From assembly GCF_012328925.1 (NCBI RefSeq), contig NZ_JAAXLS010000031.1, positions 1-64,000 of the forward strand: DNA of 64,000 nucleotides, read 5' to 3'. Position numbers and translations under genes: made by a program. The stretch is from Amycolatopsis acididurans. GTDB lineage: Bacteria; Actinomycetota; Actinomycetes; Mycobacteriales; Pseudonocardiaceae. The notes below the pieces were generated by a model. That model was not told the origin of the DNA and searched no databases. It saw only the letters and a list, made by a program, of their open reading frames with translations. Shown piece after piece: positions 26,181 to 34,850 of the stretch (position 1 is its first letter; each line of letters starts with the position of its first letter).

Positions 26181-26786
26181 TCACTGCGTCGGCAGGTTGA
26201 AACGGCGCAGGCTTGTGTCGTTCCCGTCGATGCCGATCTCGGTGATCGCGGCGTTCTCGATCCGGGGGAACACGTCGCGATAGCGCGCGAGCGGGATGCC
26301 CAGCAACCGGCAGAGTGTGAGCCGGAGCAGGGTGTTGTGCGCGACGACCAGTACGCGCCGTCCCCGTTCGCGCTGGGCGATATTCCGCAGTGCGCGAACA
26401 CCACGCTCCGCGGCTTCCACAGGCGGTTCCGCGTCCGGGAACGCGTTCGCGACCGGGTCCACGCGGAAGCGTTCCACCAGGTCCGCGGGCATTTCGCTGA
26501 GCACGCGGCCCTCGGCGAGTCCGAAGTGGACCTCGCTCAGTTCCTCGACGGTCTCGATGGTCAGCCCCAGCTTCTTCGCCGGCGACTCTGCCGTGCGCTG
26601 CGCCCTCCCGAGCGGTGAGGCGTAAACCGCTACGGGTGGATCGGGCCGCGCGGCGAGGAACTCGCCCAGCTGTTCGGCCTGGCGCAGGCCGAGGTCGGTC
26701 AACGCCACGTCGCTGGTGCCGGCGTACCGGTTCTCGGCGTGCCACTCGGTTTCGCCGTGCCGGACCAGCAGGAGCCGGGTGCTCAT
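26181..26786 (-). CDS. Histidine-phosphatase (phosphoglycerate-mutase-like) family protein
   Basis: A 201-residue branch-1 histidine phosphatase: the catalytic RHGETEW motif near residue 9, the second arginine and glutamate region (SEVHFGLAEGR) near 83 and the second histidine in VAHNTLLR near 150. ATG 26786 has a GGAGG site 5 bp upstream. It sits between the DeoR gene and a divergent catabolic operon, so it may dephosphorylate a sugar-phosphate intermediate; substrate unknown. Confidence 0.85.
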   Translation of the reverse strand: MSTRLLLVRHGETEWHAENRYAGTSDVALTDLGLRQAEQLGEFLAARPDPPVAVYASPLGRAQRTAESPAKKLGLTIETVEELSEVHFGLAEGRVLSEMPADLVERFRVDPVANAFPDAEPPVEAAERGVRALRNIAQRERGRRVLVVAHNTLLRLTLCRLLGIPLARYRDVFPRIENAAITEIGIDGNDTSLRRFNLPTQ

Positions 26787-26816
26787 CAATCCTCCCGTGA
26801 CAAATCTCGTTCTGAG

Positions 26817-26829
26817 TGTTAATTTAACA
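26817..26829. promoter_or_regulatory. Candidate DeoR operator between the two divergent catabolic operons
   Basis: TGTTAATTTAACA is a perfect 13-bp inverted repeat midway between the phosphatase (31 bp) and the HAD gene (26 bp), with partial extension to GAG...CTC flanks. Matches TGTGAATTTCACA at 25344 apart from one symmetric change. Confidence 0.6.
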
Positions 26830-26854
26830 TCTCAAGCGTGAAAGGGGATGTTTC

Positions 26855-27532
26855 ATGGGGTTCGCCGCGGTGGTGTTCGACCTCGATGGGGTGCTGGTCG
26901 AAAGTGAACACCTCTGGGAGGAGAACTGGGTCGCCTACGCCGCCAAGCACGGTGTCGAGTGGACGGCCGAGGACACCGCGACCGTGCAGGGCATGAGTGC
27001 GCCGGAGTGGGCCGCCTACCTCGGCAGCCGCAGCGGCACCCCGGAGACGGTCGAGCAGGTCGAGCGCGCCGTCGTCGACGGCATGATCGCCTCGATCGAG
27101 GCGGGCGAGGCGCCGCTCCTGCCCGGCGCGGGCGCCATGGTGCGGGACGTGGCCGCGCTGGTTCCCGTCGCGCTCGCGTCGTCGGCCGCCCGTCGCGTGA
27201 TCGACGCCGTGCTCGCCACGCACGGCCTGACCGGTGAGTTCGCCGCGACAGTGTCCAGCGCCGAGGTGCCGAGGGGTAAACCGAGCCCGGACGTCTACGC
27301 CGAGGCCGCGTCCAGGCTGGGATTCGGCGGGGAGCGGTGCCTCGGGGTGGAGGACTCGAGTAACGGGATCCGCGCGGCCGCGGCAGCCGGGCTCACCGTC
27401 ATCGCGCTGCCGAATCCGACGTATCCGCCCAAGCCTGACGCGCTCGAACTGGCCGCCGAGGTGGCGGACAGCAACGACGACGTCCGCAAGAAGCTGCTCG
27501 CCTATCTCACCGGGGAGTTGGTGCGATCATGA
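26855..27532 (+). CDS. HAD-superfamily hydrolase (beta-phosphoglucomutase-like)
   Basis: A 225-residue HAD protein. Motif I FDLDGVLVESE near residue 7 supplies the nucleophile and acid aspartates, motif II ALASSAARR near 108, motif III lysine in VPRGKPSPDVY near 140 and motif IV GVEDSSNGIRAA near 166, as in sugar-phosphate phosphatases and phosphoglucomutases. AAAGGGG precedes the ATG. First gene of a six-gene catabolic operon; the next gene begins with an ATGA overlap. Confidence 0.87.
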   Translation: MGFAAVVFDLDGVLVESEHLWEENWVAYAAKHGVEWTAEDTATVQGMSAPEWAAYLGSRSGTPETVEQVERAVVDGMIASIEAGEAPLLPGAGAMVRDVAALVPVALASSAARRVIDAVLATHGLTGEFAATVSSAEVPRGKPSPDVYAEAASRLGFGGERCLGVEDSSNGIRAAAAAGLTVIALPNPTYPPKPDALELAAEVADSNDDVRKKLLAYLTGELVRS

Positions 27533-29205
27533 CCGTGCTGGGGACCGCCGAGACATTCAAACGAGACTGGCTCGACGGATTCGTCACCGCCTACGGGCGC
27601 GAGGTCCGCAAGGTGCCGGACGCCTACGGGGTGGTCGGCCGCCACGTGCCGCGCCGGGGCAAGGTCGCCGTCGTCATCGGCGGCGGCTGCGGGCACTACC
27701 CGGCTTTCGCCGGTCTCGTCGGCCCCGGCCTCGCGGACGGTGCGGTGGTCGGCGACGTGTTCACCAGCCCGAGCGCCGAGCAGGTCTACCGCACGGCACG
27801 GGCGGCCGACGGCGGCGCCGGCGTCCTTTTCGGCTACGGCAACTACCAGGGCGACGTGCTCCACTTCGGACTCGCGGCGCGCCGGCTGGCCGCCGAGGGC
27901 ATCGACAGCCGCACGATCCTGGTCACCGACGACGTCGCCAGCGGCCCCGCGGACAAGCCGGAGAGCCGCCGCGGCGTCGCGGGCGACTTCTTCGTCTTCA
28001 AGATCGCCGGAGCGGCGGCCGAGCGGGGCGACGACCTCGACGGTGTGTATGCGGCAGCGGTCAAGGCGAACGCGGCCACCCGCACGTTCGGTGCGGCGTT
28101 CGGCGGCTGCACGCTGCCAGGAGCGGACGAGCCACTGTTCACCGTCTCCGACAGCGAGATGGAGCTGGGGCTTGGCATCCACGGCGAGCCGGGTGTGCGC
28201 ACCGTCGGCCGCCTCGGTGCCGTCGAGCTTGCCGACGAGCTCGTCGACGGCCTACTGCCCGAACTTCCCACCGGAGACGGGCGGGTCGCGGTCATGCTCA
28301 ACGGGCTGGGCCGCACCAAGTACGAGGAAATGTTCGTCGCCTACAAGCGCGTGCACGAGCGTCTTGCCGCGGCCGGGCTCGACCCGGTGCACATCGAGGT
28401 CGGCGAGTTCGTCACGTCGCTGAACATGGCGGGCGTGTCCCTGTCGGTGATGGTGCTGGATGACGAGCTGGCCGAACTGTACGCCGCGCCGTGCTCCTCG
28501 CCCGGCTACCGTGGCAGCGGAATCCAACTCGAGTCCGTGCCGCTTTCGTCCACTGTGGATCACGCGTTGGCAAGGCCGGAAGGCGATGGCAGGGGGATCG
28601 TCGATCGGGCGCTGACCGCGGCCATGCACAGCATCGAGGAGAACGAGGCCGAACTGGGCAGGCTCGACGCGGTGGCCGCCGACGGGGACCACGGGCTCGG
28701 CATGACGCGCGGTATCCGGGCGGCGGTGGCCGCGGCTCGCCGGTTGGAGGGGGAGTCCGTCGCGGACGCGCTGCTCGCGGCGGGCACGGCGTTCGCGGAC
28801 GCCGCGGGTGGCGCCTCCGGTGCGCTCTACGGCGTGCTGCTCGCCGAGACCGGTGCGGGCCTGCGCGGCGAGATCACGGCGCACACGGTGGCCGACGCGG
28901 TGGACGGTGCAGTCAGGGCGTTCGTCGAGCTGGGCAAGGCCGAGCCGGGCGACAAGACGATGCTCGACGGGATCGAGCCGTTCCGTGCCGCGCTGCGGGA
29001 ACACGCCGATTCCGGCGTCGCCGACGCGTGGCGCAAGGCCGCGCAGGGCGCGACGCTGGCCGCGCAGGACACCGCGAACCTGCTGCCCGCCAAAGGCCGC
29101 GCGGCACGGCTCGCGCAGCGCAGTCAGGGGCACGCCGACCCCGGCGCCACGTCGTTCGCGCTGATCGTCACGGCGGTCGGCGAAGTGTTGGGAAGGACAG
29201 ACTGA
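27529..29205 (+). CDS. Dihydroxyacetone-kinase-type kinase, DhaK-DhaL fusion (tetrulose kinase candidate)
   Basis: A 558-residue ATP-dependent ketose kinase. The DhaK half contains VIGGGCGHYPAFAGLVG near residue 46 and a histidine suitable for covalent ketone binding near IHGEPGVRT (about 222). The DhaL half begins around residue 350 with AVAADGDHGLGMTRG, the aspartates that hold Mg-ATP. Together with the RpiB-like isomerase next door it resembles the erythrulose kinase / erythrulose-phosphate isomerase pairs described for threitol and erythritol use in Mycobacterium smegmatis (DerK/DerI, from memory). The erythrulose assignment is inference; dihydroxyacetone is the alternative. Confidence 0.8.
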   Translation: MTVLGTAETFKRDWLDGFVTAYGREVRKVPDAYGVVGRHVPRRGKVAVVIGGGCGHYPAFAGLVGPGLADGAVVGDVFTSPSAEQVYRTARAADGGAGVLFGYGNYQGDVLHFGLAARRLAAEGIDSRTILVTDDVASGPADKPESRRGVAGDFFVFKIAGAAAERGDDLDGVYAAAVKANAATRTFGAAFGGCTLPGADEPLFTVSDSEMELGLGIHGEPGVRTVGRLGAVELADELVDGLLPELPTGDGRVAVMLNGLGRTKYEEMFVAYKRVHERLAAAGLDPVHIEVGEFVTSLNMAGVSLSVMVLDDELAELYAAPCSSPGYRGSGIQLESVPLSSTVDHALARPEGDGRGIVDRALTAAMHSIEENEAELGRLDAVAADGDHGLGMTRGIRAAVAAARRLEGESVADALLAAGTAFADAAGGASGALYGVLLAETGAGLRGEITAHTVADAVDGAVRAFVELGKAEPGDKTMLDGIEPFRAALREHADSGVADAWRKAAQGATLAAQDTANLLPAKGRAARLAQRSQGHADPGATSFALIVTAVGEVLGRTD

Positions 29206-29669
29206 TGCGGGTGGTTGTGGCCGCGGACAACGCGGGTGTGCTGCTCAAGAACGAGGTCCGAGACCTGCTCAAGAACGACCGGCGGGTCACCGAGGTGATC
29301 GATGTCGGCGTCGACAGCCCTGATGACGACCGTGCGTACCCTGTACTCGGGCTCGCGGCAGCCGAGAAGATCGCGAACGGCGAGGCCGACCGCGGCGTGC
29401 TGGTGTGCGGCACCGGTATCGGCGTGGCGATCTCGGCGAACAAGGTCCCCGGTGTGCGGGCCACGGTGGCGCACGACTCCTACTCGGCCGAGCGCTCGAT
29501 CAAATCGAACAACTGCCAGGTCATCACGTTCGGTGCGCGCGTGATCGGTCCGGAGCTGGCGAAGAAGATCGTCACCGAATGGCTCGGCTACACCTTCGAC
29601 CCGTCCTCGGCCAGCGCCGCCAAGGTCGCGCACATCACCGAATACGAGCAGGTCCACGCCGCGAGCTGA
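29204..29669 (+). CDS. RpiB/LacAB-family sugar-phosphate isomerase (DerI-like)
   Basis: A 154-residue isomerase beginning near the ATG at 29204 (MRVVVAADNAGVLLKNEV). The family landmarks are DVGVD near 35, VLVCGTGIGVAISANK near 65 with the catalytic cysteine, and NCQVITFGARVIG near 102. RpiB-type enzymes interconvert aldose and ketose phosphates. The start ADNAG in place of the usual ADHAG and the neighbouring DhaK-DhaL kinase favour a tetrulose-phosphate substrate as in DerI, but ribose-5-phosphate cannot be excluded. Confidence 0.82.
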
Positions 29670-29694
29670 CGCCGCGGCACCAGTGAGAGGAACA

Positions 29695-30729
29695 ATGACG
29701 TTGCGGGTACTCGCTGCAGGAGACGAGTTCGTCGGGACCGGGCTGCTCATCGAAGCGGTGCGCGCCGAGGTCGCCGACGCCGAGTTCACCCGGATGTCGC
29801 TGCCATGGCCGGTCGAGCCGTTCGGCCCGGTCGCCAACGTGCACGAGGCCAGCGGCACCGAGGACCAGGTCATCGAGGCTCTCGGCGGCGCCGAGGTCGC
29901 GGTGACCCAGATGGCGCCGTTCACCAAGAAGGTCTTCGCCGCCGCGCCCGAGCTGAAGATGGTGTCGGTCTCGCGCGGCGGCCCGGTGAACGTCGACCTC
30001 GCCGCGGCCACCGAGGCGGGTGTCGCGGTCACCTTCGCACCCGGACGCAACGCCGCCGCAGCCGCGGAGTTCGCGATCGGCCTGATCCTGGCCGGTATGC
30101 GACGCATCTCGACCGCGTCCGCCGAACTCCTCGGCGGCCAGTGGCGTGGCGACTACTACGCCTACGCCAACGCGGGTCTCGAGCTGGAAGGCTCGACCGT
30201 TGGCCTGGTCGGTTACGGCGCGATCGGGTCCAGGGTCGCGAAGGTGCTGCAGGCTTTCGGTGCGCGCGTGCTGGTCTCGGACCCCTTCGCGGATCCGGCC
30301 AAGATCGCCGCCGACGGCGCCGAACTGGTCGAGCTCGACGAACTGCTGCGCCGCAGTCCCGTGGTGAGCCTGCACGCGCGGCTCACCGAGCAGACCAAGC
30401 ACCTGATCAACGCCGAAAAGCTGGCGCTGCTGCCCGAGGGCGCGGTGCTGGTCAACTCCGCGCGCGGTGGCCTGCTGGACTACGCACCGCTGCCGGACCT
30501 GCTGCGCAGCGGCCGGCTCGGCGCGCTGGCGCTGGACGTGTACGACGTGGAGCCTCCGCCCGCCGACTGGCCGCTGCGCGATGCGCCGAACGTGATCGCG
30601 ACGCCGCACCTGGCCGGCTGCAGCAGGCAGACCGCCGAGCGGGCGGCCCGCATCGTCGCCGCCGAGGTGGGCCGCTATGCGCGCGGGGAGAAGCTGCTCA
30701 ACGTCGCGAACCCGGAAGCCCTGCGATGA
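29695..30729 (+). CDS. D-isomer-specific 2-hydroxyacid dehydrogenase
   Basis: A 344-residue NAD(P)-dependent dehydrogenase. A Rossmann motif GLVGYGAIGSRVAKVL lies near residue 170, the catalytic Arg-Glu-His set is seen as NSARGGLLDY (Arg) near 256, the acid in DVYDVEPPP near 282, and ATPHLAGCS (His) near 304. ATG 29695 follows GAGAGG. Expected to oxidise or reduce a 2-hydroxy acid such as a tetronate or phosphoglycerate analogue. Overlaps the following kinase gene by an ATGA. Confidence 0.85.
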   Translation: MTLRVLAAGDEFVGTGLLIEAVRAEVADAEFTRMSLPWPVEPFGPVANVHEASGTEDQVIEALGGAEVAVTQMAPFTKKVFAAAPELKMVSVSRGGPVNVDLAAATEAGVAVTFAPGRNAAAAAEFAIGLILAGMRRISTASAELLGGQWRGDYYAYANAGLELEGSTVGLVGYGAIGSRVAKVLQAFGARVLVSDPFADPAKIAADGAELVELDELLRRSPVVSLHARLTEQTKHLINAEKLALLPEGAVLVNSARGGLLDYAPLPDLLRSGRLGALALDVYDVEPPPADWPLRDAPNVIATPHLAGCSRQTAERAARIVAAEVGRYARGEKLLNVANPEALR

Positions 30730-32174
30730 TCATCGGCGTCGACATCGGTACCTCGCTGACGAAGGCCGTGGTCTTCGACCGCTCGGGCGTGTCGATCGCC
30801 CAGGCCTGCACGCCTTCGGAAGTCCACCACCTGCCAGGCGGACGGGTGGAGCAGGACCTCGACCAGGTCGTCGGCACCGTGGCCACCGTCGTCAGGGAGG
30901 TCGCCTCGGCCATCGACGGACCGGTCACCGCGCTCGCGCTGACCGGCCAAGGCGACGGCGTGTGGATGCGCGACGAGCACGGTAACGCGGTCCGCCCGGC
31001 CATCTCCTGGCTCGACGGACGGGCGAACGCGCTGCTGGCGAAATGGCAGGCCGGCGGCGTGATGCGGGAAGTGTTCCGCCGCACGGGTTCCGGCATGTTC
31101 CCCGGCTGCGCCGCCGCCGTACTGTCCTATTTGGACGAGCACGAGCCCGAGGTGCTCGACCGGGCCGCGGTCGCGGGCTACTGCGTCGACGGCGTCGTGC
31201 AGCGGCTGACCGGCGAGATCACGGTGGACGTGTCCGACGCCTCGCTGCCCTTCCTCGATCCGGCGACCCGGCATTACGACGAGAAGGCGATCGCGTCCTG
31301 CGGGCTCGGCCACCGGCGTGGCCTGCTGGCCGAGCCCGCGCCGCCGAGGGCGGTGTTCCACCTCAACGCGCACGGCGCGGAGCTGCTCGGCCTGCCCAGC
31401 GGTCTCCCGGTCACGGCCGGCCCGTTCGACCTGCCCGCCAGTGCGATCGGCGCGGGTGTTCGCGAGCCGGGCGACGGCATCCTGACCGCGGGCACCACGC
31501 TGGCCTGCCAGGTGCTGACCGACAGCGCCGAGTTCGATCCCGAGGGCGAGCCCGCCGGCATGTTCCTGTCCACCCCGAACGTCGCTCAGTACCTGCGCGC
31601 GATGCCCGCGATGGTCGGCACCGCGAGCATCGACTGGGCGTGCAAACTGCTGGGCACCGAGGTGCAGCAGGTCGGCTCGCTGTTGGCCGAGAGTGTGCCG
31701 GGTGCCAACGGGGTGCGCGCGCTGCCGTTCCTGTCGGCTTCCGGCGAGCGTGCACCGTTCGTGGACGCGGCGGCGCGTGCGCAGTTCTCCGGGCTGAGCC
31801 TCGAGCACGGGCGAGCCGACATCATGCGCGCGTTGTGCGAGTCGATCGCTTACGCGGCAAGGCATTGCTTCGAGGCTGCCGGCCTGTCGGGCACGCTTTA
31901 CGCATGTGGCGGTGGGGTGCGTTCGGCCGAGTGGACGCAGATCTTCGCGGACGTGCTCGGGCGGTCGATCGTGATCCCCAGTGATCCGGGTGTCGGCGCG
32001 CGGGGCGCGGTGCTGGTCGCGGCGGAGTCGCTCGGCGAGCCGTTCGACGTCGAACTCTGGGCGAGCAACTCCCGTACCGTGGAGTTCGTGCCCGAGAACG
32101 TGGATTTCTACCAGCGCGGTTACGCCGACTACCAGGCGTCGCTCGCGGCGGCGAAGGGGTTGTGGCGCCTGTGA
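30726..32174 (+). CDS. FGGY-family carbohydrate kinase, second copy in the locus
   Basis: A 482-residue sugar kinase starting MIIGVDIGTSLTKAVVF at an ATG that overlaps the preceding stop. Motifs: LTGQGDGVWMRD near 75, ISWLDGRANALL near 96, the catalytic-aspartate segment TAGPFDLPASAIGAG near 226, and LYACGGGVRSAEWTQ near 390. Only distantly similar to the kinase at 22.6-24.0 kb, so the locus handles at least two different phosphorylation steps. Substrate unknown. Confidence 0.87.
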   Translation: MIIGVDIGTSLTKAVVFDRSGVSIAQACTPSEVHHLPGGRVEQDLDQVVGTVATVVREVASAIDGPVTALALTGQGDGVWMRDEHGNAVRPAISWLDGRANALLAKWQAGGVMREVFRRTGSGMFPGCAAAVLSYLDEHEPEVLDRAAVAGYCVDGVVQRLTGEITVDVSDASLPFLDPATRHYDEKAIASCGLGHRRGLLAEPAPPRAVFHLNAHGAELLGLPSGLPVTAGPFDLPASAIGAGVREPGDGILTAGTTLACQVLTDSAEFDPEGEPAGMFLSTPNVAQYLRAMPAMVGTASIDWACKLLGTEVQQVGSLLAESVPGANGVRALPFLSASGERAPFVDAAARAQFSGLSLEHGRADIMRALCESIAYAARHCFEAAGLSGTLYACGGGVRSAEWTQIFADVLGRSIVIPSDPGVGARGAVLVAAESLGEPFDVELWASNSRTVEFVPENVDFYQRGYADYQASLAAAKGLWRL

Positions 32175-32821
32175 TCCTCTCGGAGGAACGAGCCGCGGTA
32201 TGCGAGTACGCACGGCGCATGACGGCGGACGGGCTGGTGGTCGGCACGTCCGGCAACGTCTCGATGCGTTCCGGCGACCTGGTCGCCGTCACGCCGACGG
32301 GTGTCGACTACGCGACGCTGCGTTCCCAGGACGTGCCCGTCGTGTCGCTCGATGGGTCCATTGTGGACGGCGGACTGCGGCCGACAAGCGAGCTGCCCAT
32401 GCACCTGACGGTGTACGGCAAGGCCGCGGACCCGGACGGCAAGGCGGTCAACGCCGTCGTGCACACGCATTCCGTATACGCCACCGCAGTGTCCACTTTG
32501 GTCGAAGAGCTGCCGCCGATCCACTACATGGTGGCTGCGATCGGAGCAAGCGCACGGGTCGCGAAGTATGCCACCTACGGCACCCCGGAACTGGCGGACG
32601 CGATGCTCGCCGCGCTCGAGGAACGCCGTGGCTGCCTGCTGGCCAACCACGGCACCATCACCTATGGCGAGAGTCTCGAGGCGGCATACCACCGGGCACA
32701 ACAGCTGGAGTGGGTGTCCCAGGTGTGGCTGGTCGCGCGCTCGGCGGGCACACCGAGCCTGCTGCCTCCGACGGAGATCAATCACGTGGTGGACAAACTG
32801 CGCGGCTACGGGCAGCGCTGA
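32171..32821 (+). CDS. Class II aldolase/epimerase family protein (AraD/FucA-like)
   Basis: A 216-residue zinc enzyme of the fuculose-phosphate aldolase / ribulose-phosphate epimerase family. GTSGNVSMRSGD near residue 21, SELPMHLTVY near 75 with the catalytic glutamate, and the zinc histidines HTHS near 97 and the later NHGTITYG near 158 are present. The GTGA overlap at 32171 is preferred; GTG 32162 would add three residues. Last gene of the operon; it likely cleaves or epimerises the phosphorylated ketose made by the kinases upstream. Confidence 0.87.
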   Translation: MILSEERAAVCEYARRMTADGLVVGTSGNVSMRSGDLVAVTPTGVDYATLRSQDVPVVSLDGSIVDGGLRPTSELPMHLTVYGKAADPDGKAVNAVVHTHSVYATAVSTLVEELPPIHYMVAAIGASARVAKYATYGTPELADAMLAALEERRGCLLANHGTITYGESLEAAYHRAQQLEWVSQVWLVARSAGTPSLLPPTEINHVVDKLRGYGQR

Positions 32822-33159
32822 GCTGTCGCCGCGGGGCTGAAGGCGCTGCGGGTTGTTGAGGCGGGACAGGCGGTGAGCGCCCGGTGCCCGCTGCTCGTCG
32901 CGAGTCCGGTATCCATCCGCCGGCGGAGGTCGAGCCTCGAACCTCCCGCACGTGAACTTATTGCCAAATGTCCTTTTTGAATGAATGAAACTGACCTGTT
33001 ACAGGTCGGCCGTTCCCTCTTCCCGTAGAGTTCGCCATCATTGCCCGTTGTGATTGCGCAAGAAACCGTTCGGGTACTTGCTCCACCAGGGCTTTTCGGT
33101 TAATGCGCAGCTCAAAACGGACAAAATCCGCCACGGCCGAACTGGAATGAGGGCACTAG
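32822..33159. other. 338-bp intergenic region, AT-richer, with one perfect palindrome
   Basis: No gene is supported. The left 120 bp is GC-rich; from about 32940 to 33130 the sequence is noticeably AT-richer (TTTTTGAATGAATGAAACT, for example), as expected for the promoter of the following permease. A 15-bp palindrome lies inside it. Confidence 0.6.
32993..33007. promoter_or_regulatory. Perfect palindrome, candidate operator of the APC permease
   Basis: GACCTGTTACAGGTC is a perfect inverted repeat (GACCTGT/ACAGGTC around one base), 153 bp upstream of the permease start in an AT-rich stretch. The regulator is not identified in the window. Confidence 0.45.
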
Positions 33160-34797
33160 ATGGTCAAACCGGCCCAGTCGACGCAGTTGGAAACAAATCA
33201 ACCGCATCTTCGCAGATCGGTCGGTTTCTACGGGCTGATGTTCGTCTCGCTCGGGTCGATCATCGGTTCGGGCTGGCTGCTCGGCGCGCTCAAAGCGGCG
33301 AAGGTCGCCGGACCGGCCTCGCTGCTGTCGTGGGTGCTGACCGCGCTCATCATGGCCACCCTGGCGTTGATCCACGCCGAACTGGGCGCCGCGTACCCGG
33401 CAGCCGGCGGCACCGCCCGCTTCCCGCTCCTCGCGTACGGCGTCGTCGGCGGGTTCGTCGGGGGCTGGGTCGCCTGGCTCCAGGCCGTCGCGCTCGCGCC
33501 GGTCGAGGTCGAGGCCAGCCTCGAATATCTCGACAACATCACCTGGATCAAGGAAAACCTGAACCTGCTGACCCCCAGCGGCACGCTGACCGCGAGCGGG
33601 TTCGGCTGGGCCACGCTGCTGATGGCGATCTTCACGTTCATCAACCTCGTCGGCGTGAAACTCCTGTCGGAGAGCAACAGCGCGACGGTCATCTGGAAGA
33701 CCGCGGTACCACTGATCACCATCGTGGTCCTGCTCGCGATGCGCTTCCACCCCGGCAACTTCACCGCGGGCGGTGGGTTCGCCCCCGCCGGAGCGCACGG
33801 CGTGTTCGCCGCACTGCCGGTGGGTGTCGTGTTCGCGCTGCAAGGATTCGAGCAGGCCGTCCAGGTCGGCGGCGAGGCACGCAACCCGCAGAAGGACATC
33901 TCGCGCGCGATCATCACGGCGATGGTCATCGGCACGATCATCTACCTGCTGCTGGAAGTCGTCTTCATCGGTGCGCTCGACCCGGCCGCCCTCGTGCACG
34001 GCTGGGACAACCCGATCGAAAAGGGCTCGTTCGGTCCCTACGCCACATTGGCGACACTCGCCGGCGCGGGCTGGCTCGCGTACATCCTTTATGCCGACGC
34101 GTTCGTCTCACCAGCCGGCACCGGTCTGCTCTACCTCGGCACGTCCTCGCGGCTGTCGTACGCGATGGGCCGGGACAAGATGCTGCCGAAGACGCTGGGC
34201 AAACTGAGCATTCGCGGTGTCCCGGTGTGGTCGATCGTGCTGTCGTTCGTGGTCGGCGAGATCATGTTCCTGCCGTTCCCGAGCTGGCAGTCGCTGGTCA
34301 GCGTGATCACTTCGGCGACGGCGATCATGTACGCGTTCGCACCGGTGGCGATGGCCGCGCTGCGCAAGCGCGACCCCGACCGCCCGCGCCCCTACCGCGC
34401 ACCGGCGCCGAAACTGATCGCCCCGGCCGGTTTCGTCGCGGCGAACCTCGTCATCTACTGGAGCGGGTTCGACATCACGTGGAAGATCGTGATCGCGATC
34501 GTGATCGGTTTCCTGCTGTTCCTCGGCGGACGCCTGACGATGACGGCGGCCGAACGGCCCGCCGTCGACTGGAAGGCGGGTGTGTGGATCGCGCCGTGGC
34601 TGGGTGGCCAGGTGCTGATCGGGTACGTCGGCCGCTACGGCGAGAGCGGGAACCTCAAGGTGCTGCCGGAGTGGGTCGACCTGGTGGTCGTGATCGCGTT
34701 CAGCCTGGCGATCTTCTACTGGGCGGTCAGCCTCGCGATGGACAGCGACAAGGTGAAGGCGACGGTCGACCGCGAGGCCGCCGAACTGGCGGCGTGA
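33160..34797 (+). CDS. APC-superfamily amino-acid permease
   Basis: A 545-residue membrane protein with twelve or more hydrophobic helices. GLMFVSLGSIIGSGWLLGA near residue 25 is the TM1 substrate-binding GSIIGSG motif of APC transporters; FALQGFEQAVQVGGEARNPQ near 225 and the RLSYAMGRDKMLP loop near 328 are also characteristic. Imports an amino acid or related amine, identity unknown. Monocistronic: upstream palindrome and a perfect 14-bp hairpin downstream. Confidence 0.88.
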   Translation: MVKPAQSTQLETNQPHLRRSVGFYGLMFVSLGSIIGSGWLLGALKAAKVAGPASLLSWVLTALIMATLALIHAELGAAYPAAGGTARFPLLAYGVVGGFVGGWVAWLQAVALAPVEVEASLEYLDNITWIKENLNLLTPSGTLTASGFGWATLLMAIFTFINLVGVKLLSESNSATVIWKTAVPLITIVVLLAMRFHPGNFTAGGGFAPAGAHGVFAALPVGVVFALQGFEQAVQVGGEARNPQKDISRAIITAMVIGTIIYLLLEVVFIGALDPAALVHGWDNPIEKGSFGPYATLATLAGAGWLAYILYADAFVSPAGTGLLYLGTSSRLSYAMGRDKMLPKTLGKLSIRGVPVWSIVLSFVVGEIMFLPFPSWQSLVSVITSATAIMYAFAPVAMAALRKRDPDRPRPYRAPAPKLIAPAGFVAANLVIYWSGFDITWKIVIAIVIGFLLFLGGRLTMTAAERPAVDWKAGVWIAPWLGGQVLIGYVGRYGESGNLKVLPEWVDLVVVIAFSLAIFYWAVSLAMDSDKVKATVDREAAELAA

Positions 34798-34802
34798 GCG
34801 AT

Positions 34803-34835
34803 CCTGGCGGGCGGCCAGTGGGGCCGCCCGCCAGG
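34803..34835. terminator. Strong hairpin after the permease gene
   Basis: CCTGGCGGGCGGCC and GGCCGCCCGCCAGG form a perfect 14-bp stem around a 5-nt loop, 5 bp after the permease stop. No T-run follows, so it acts as a GC-type actinobacterial terminator or transcript stabiliser; the same hairpin lies just upstream of the methyltransferase start. Confidence 0.75.
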
Positions 34836-34850
34836 AACTGGTTTCGACTT

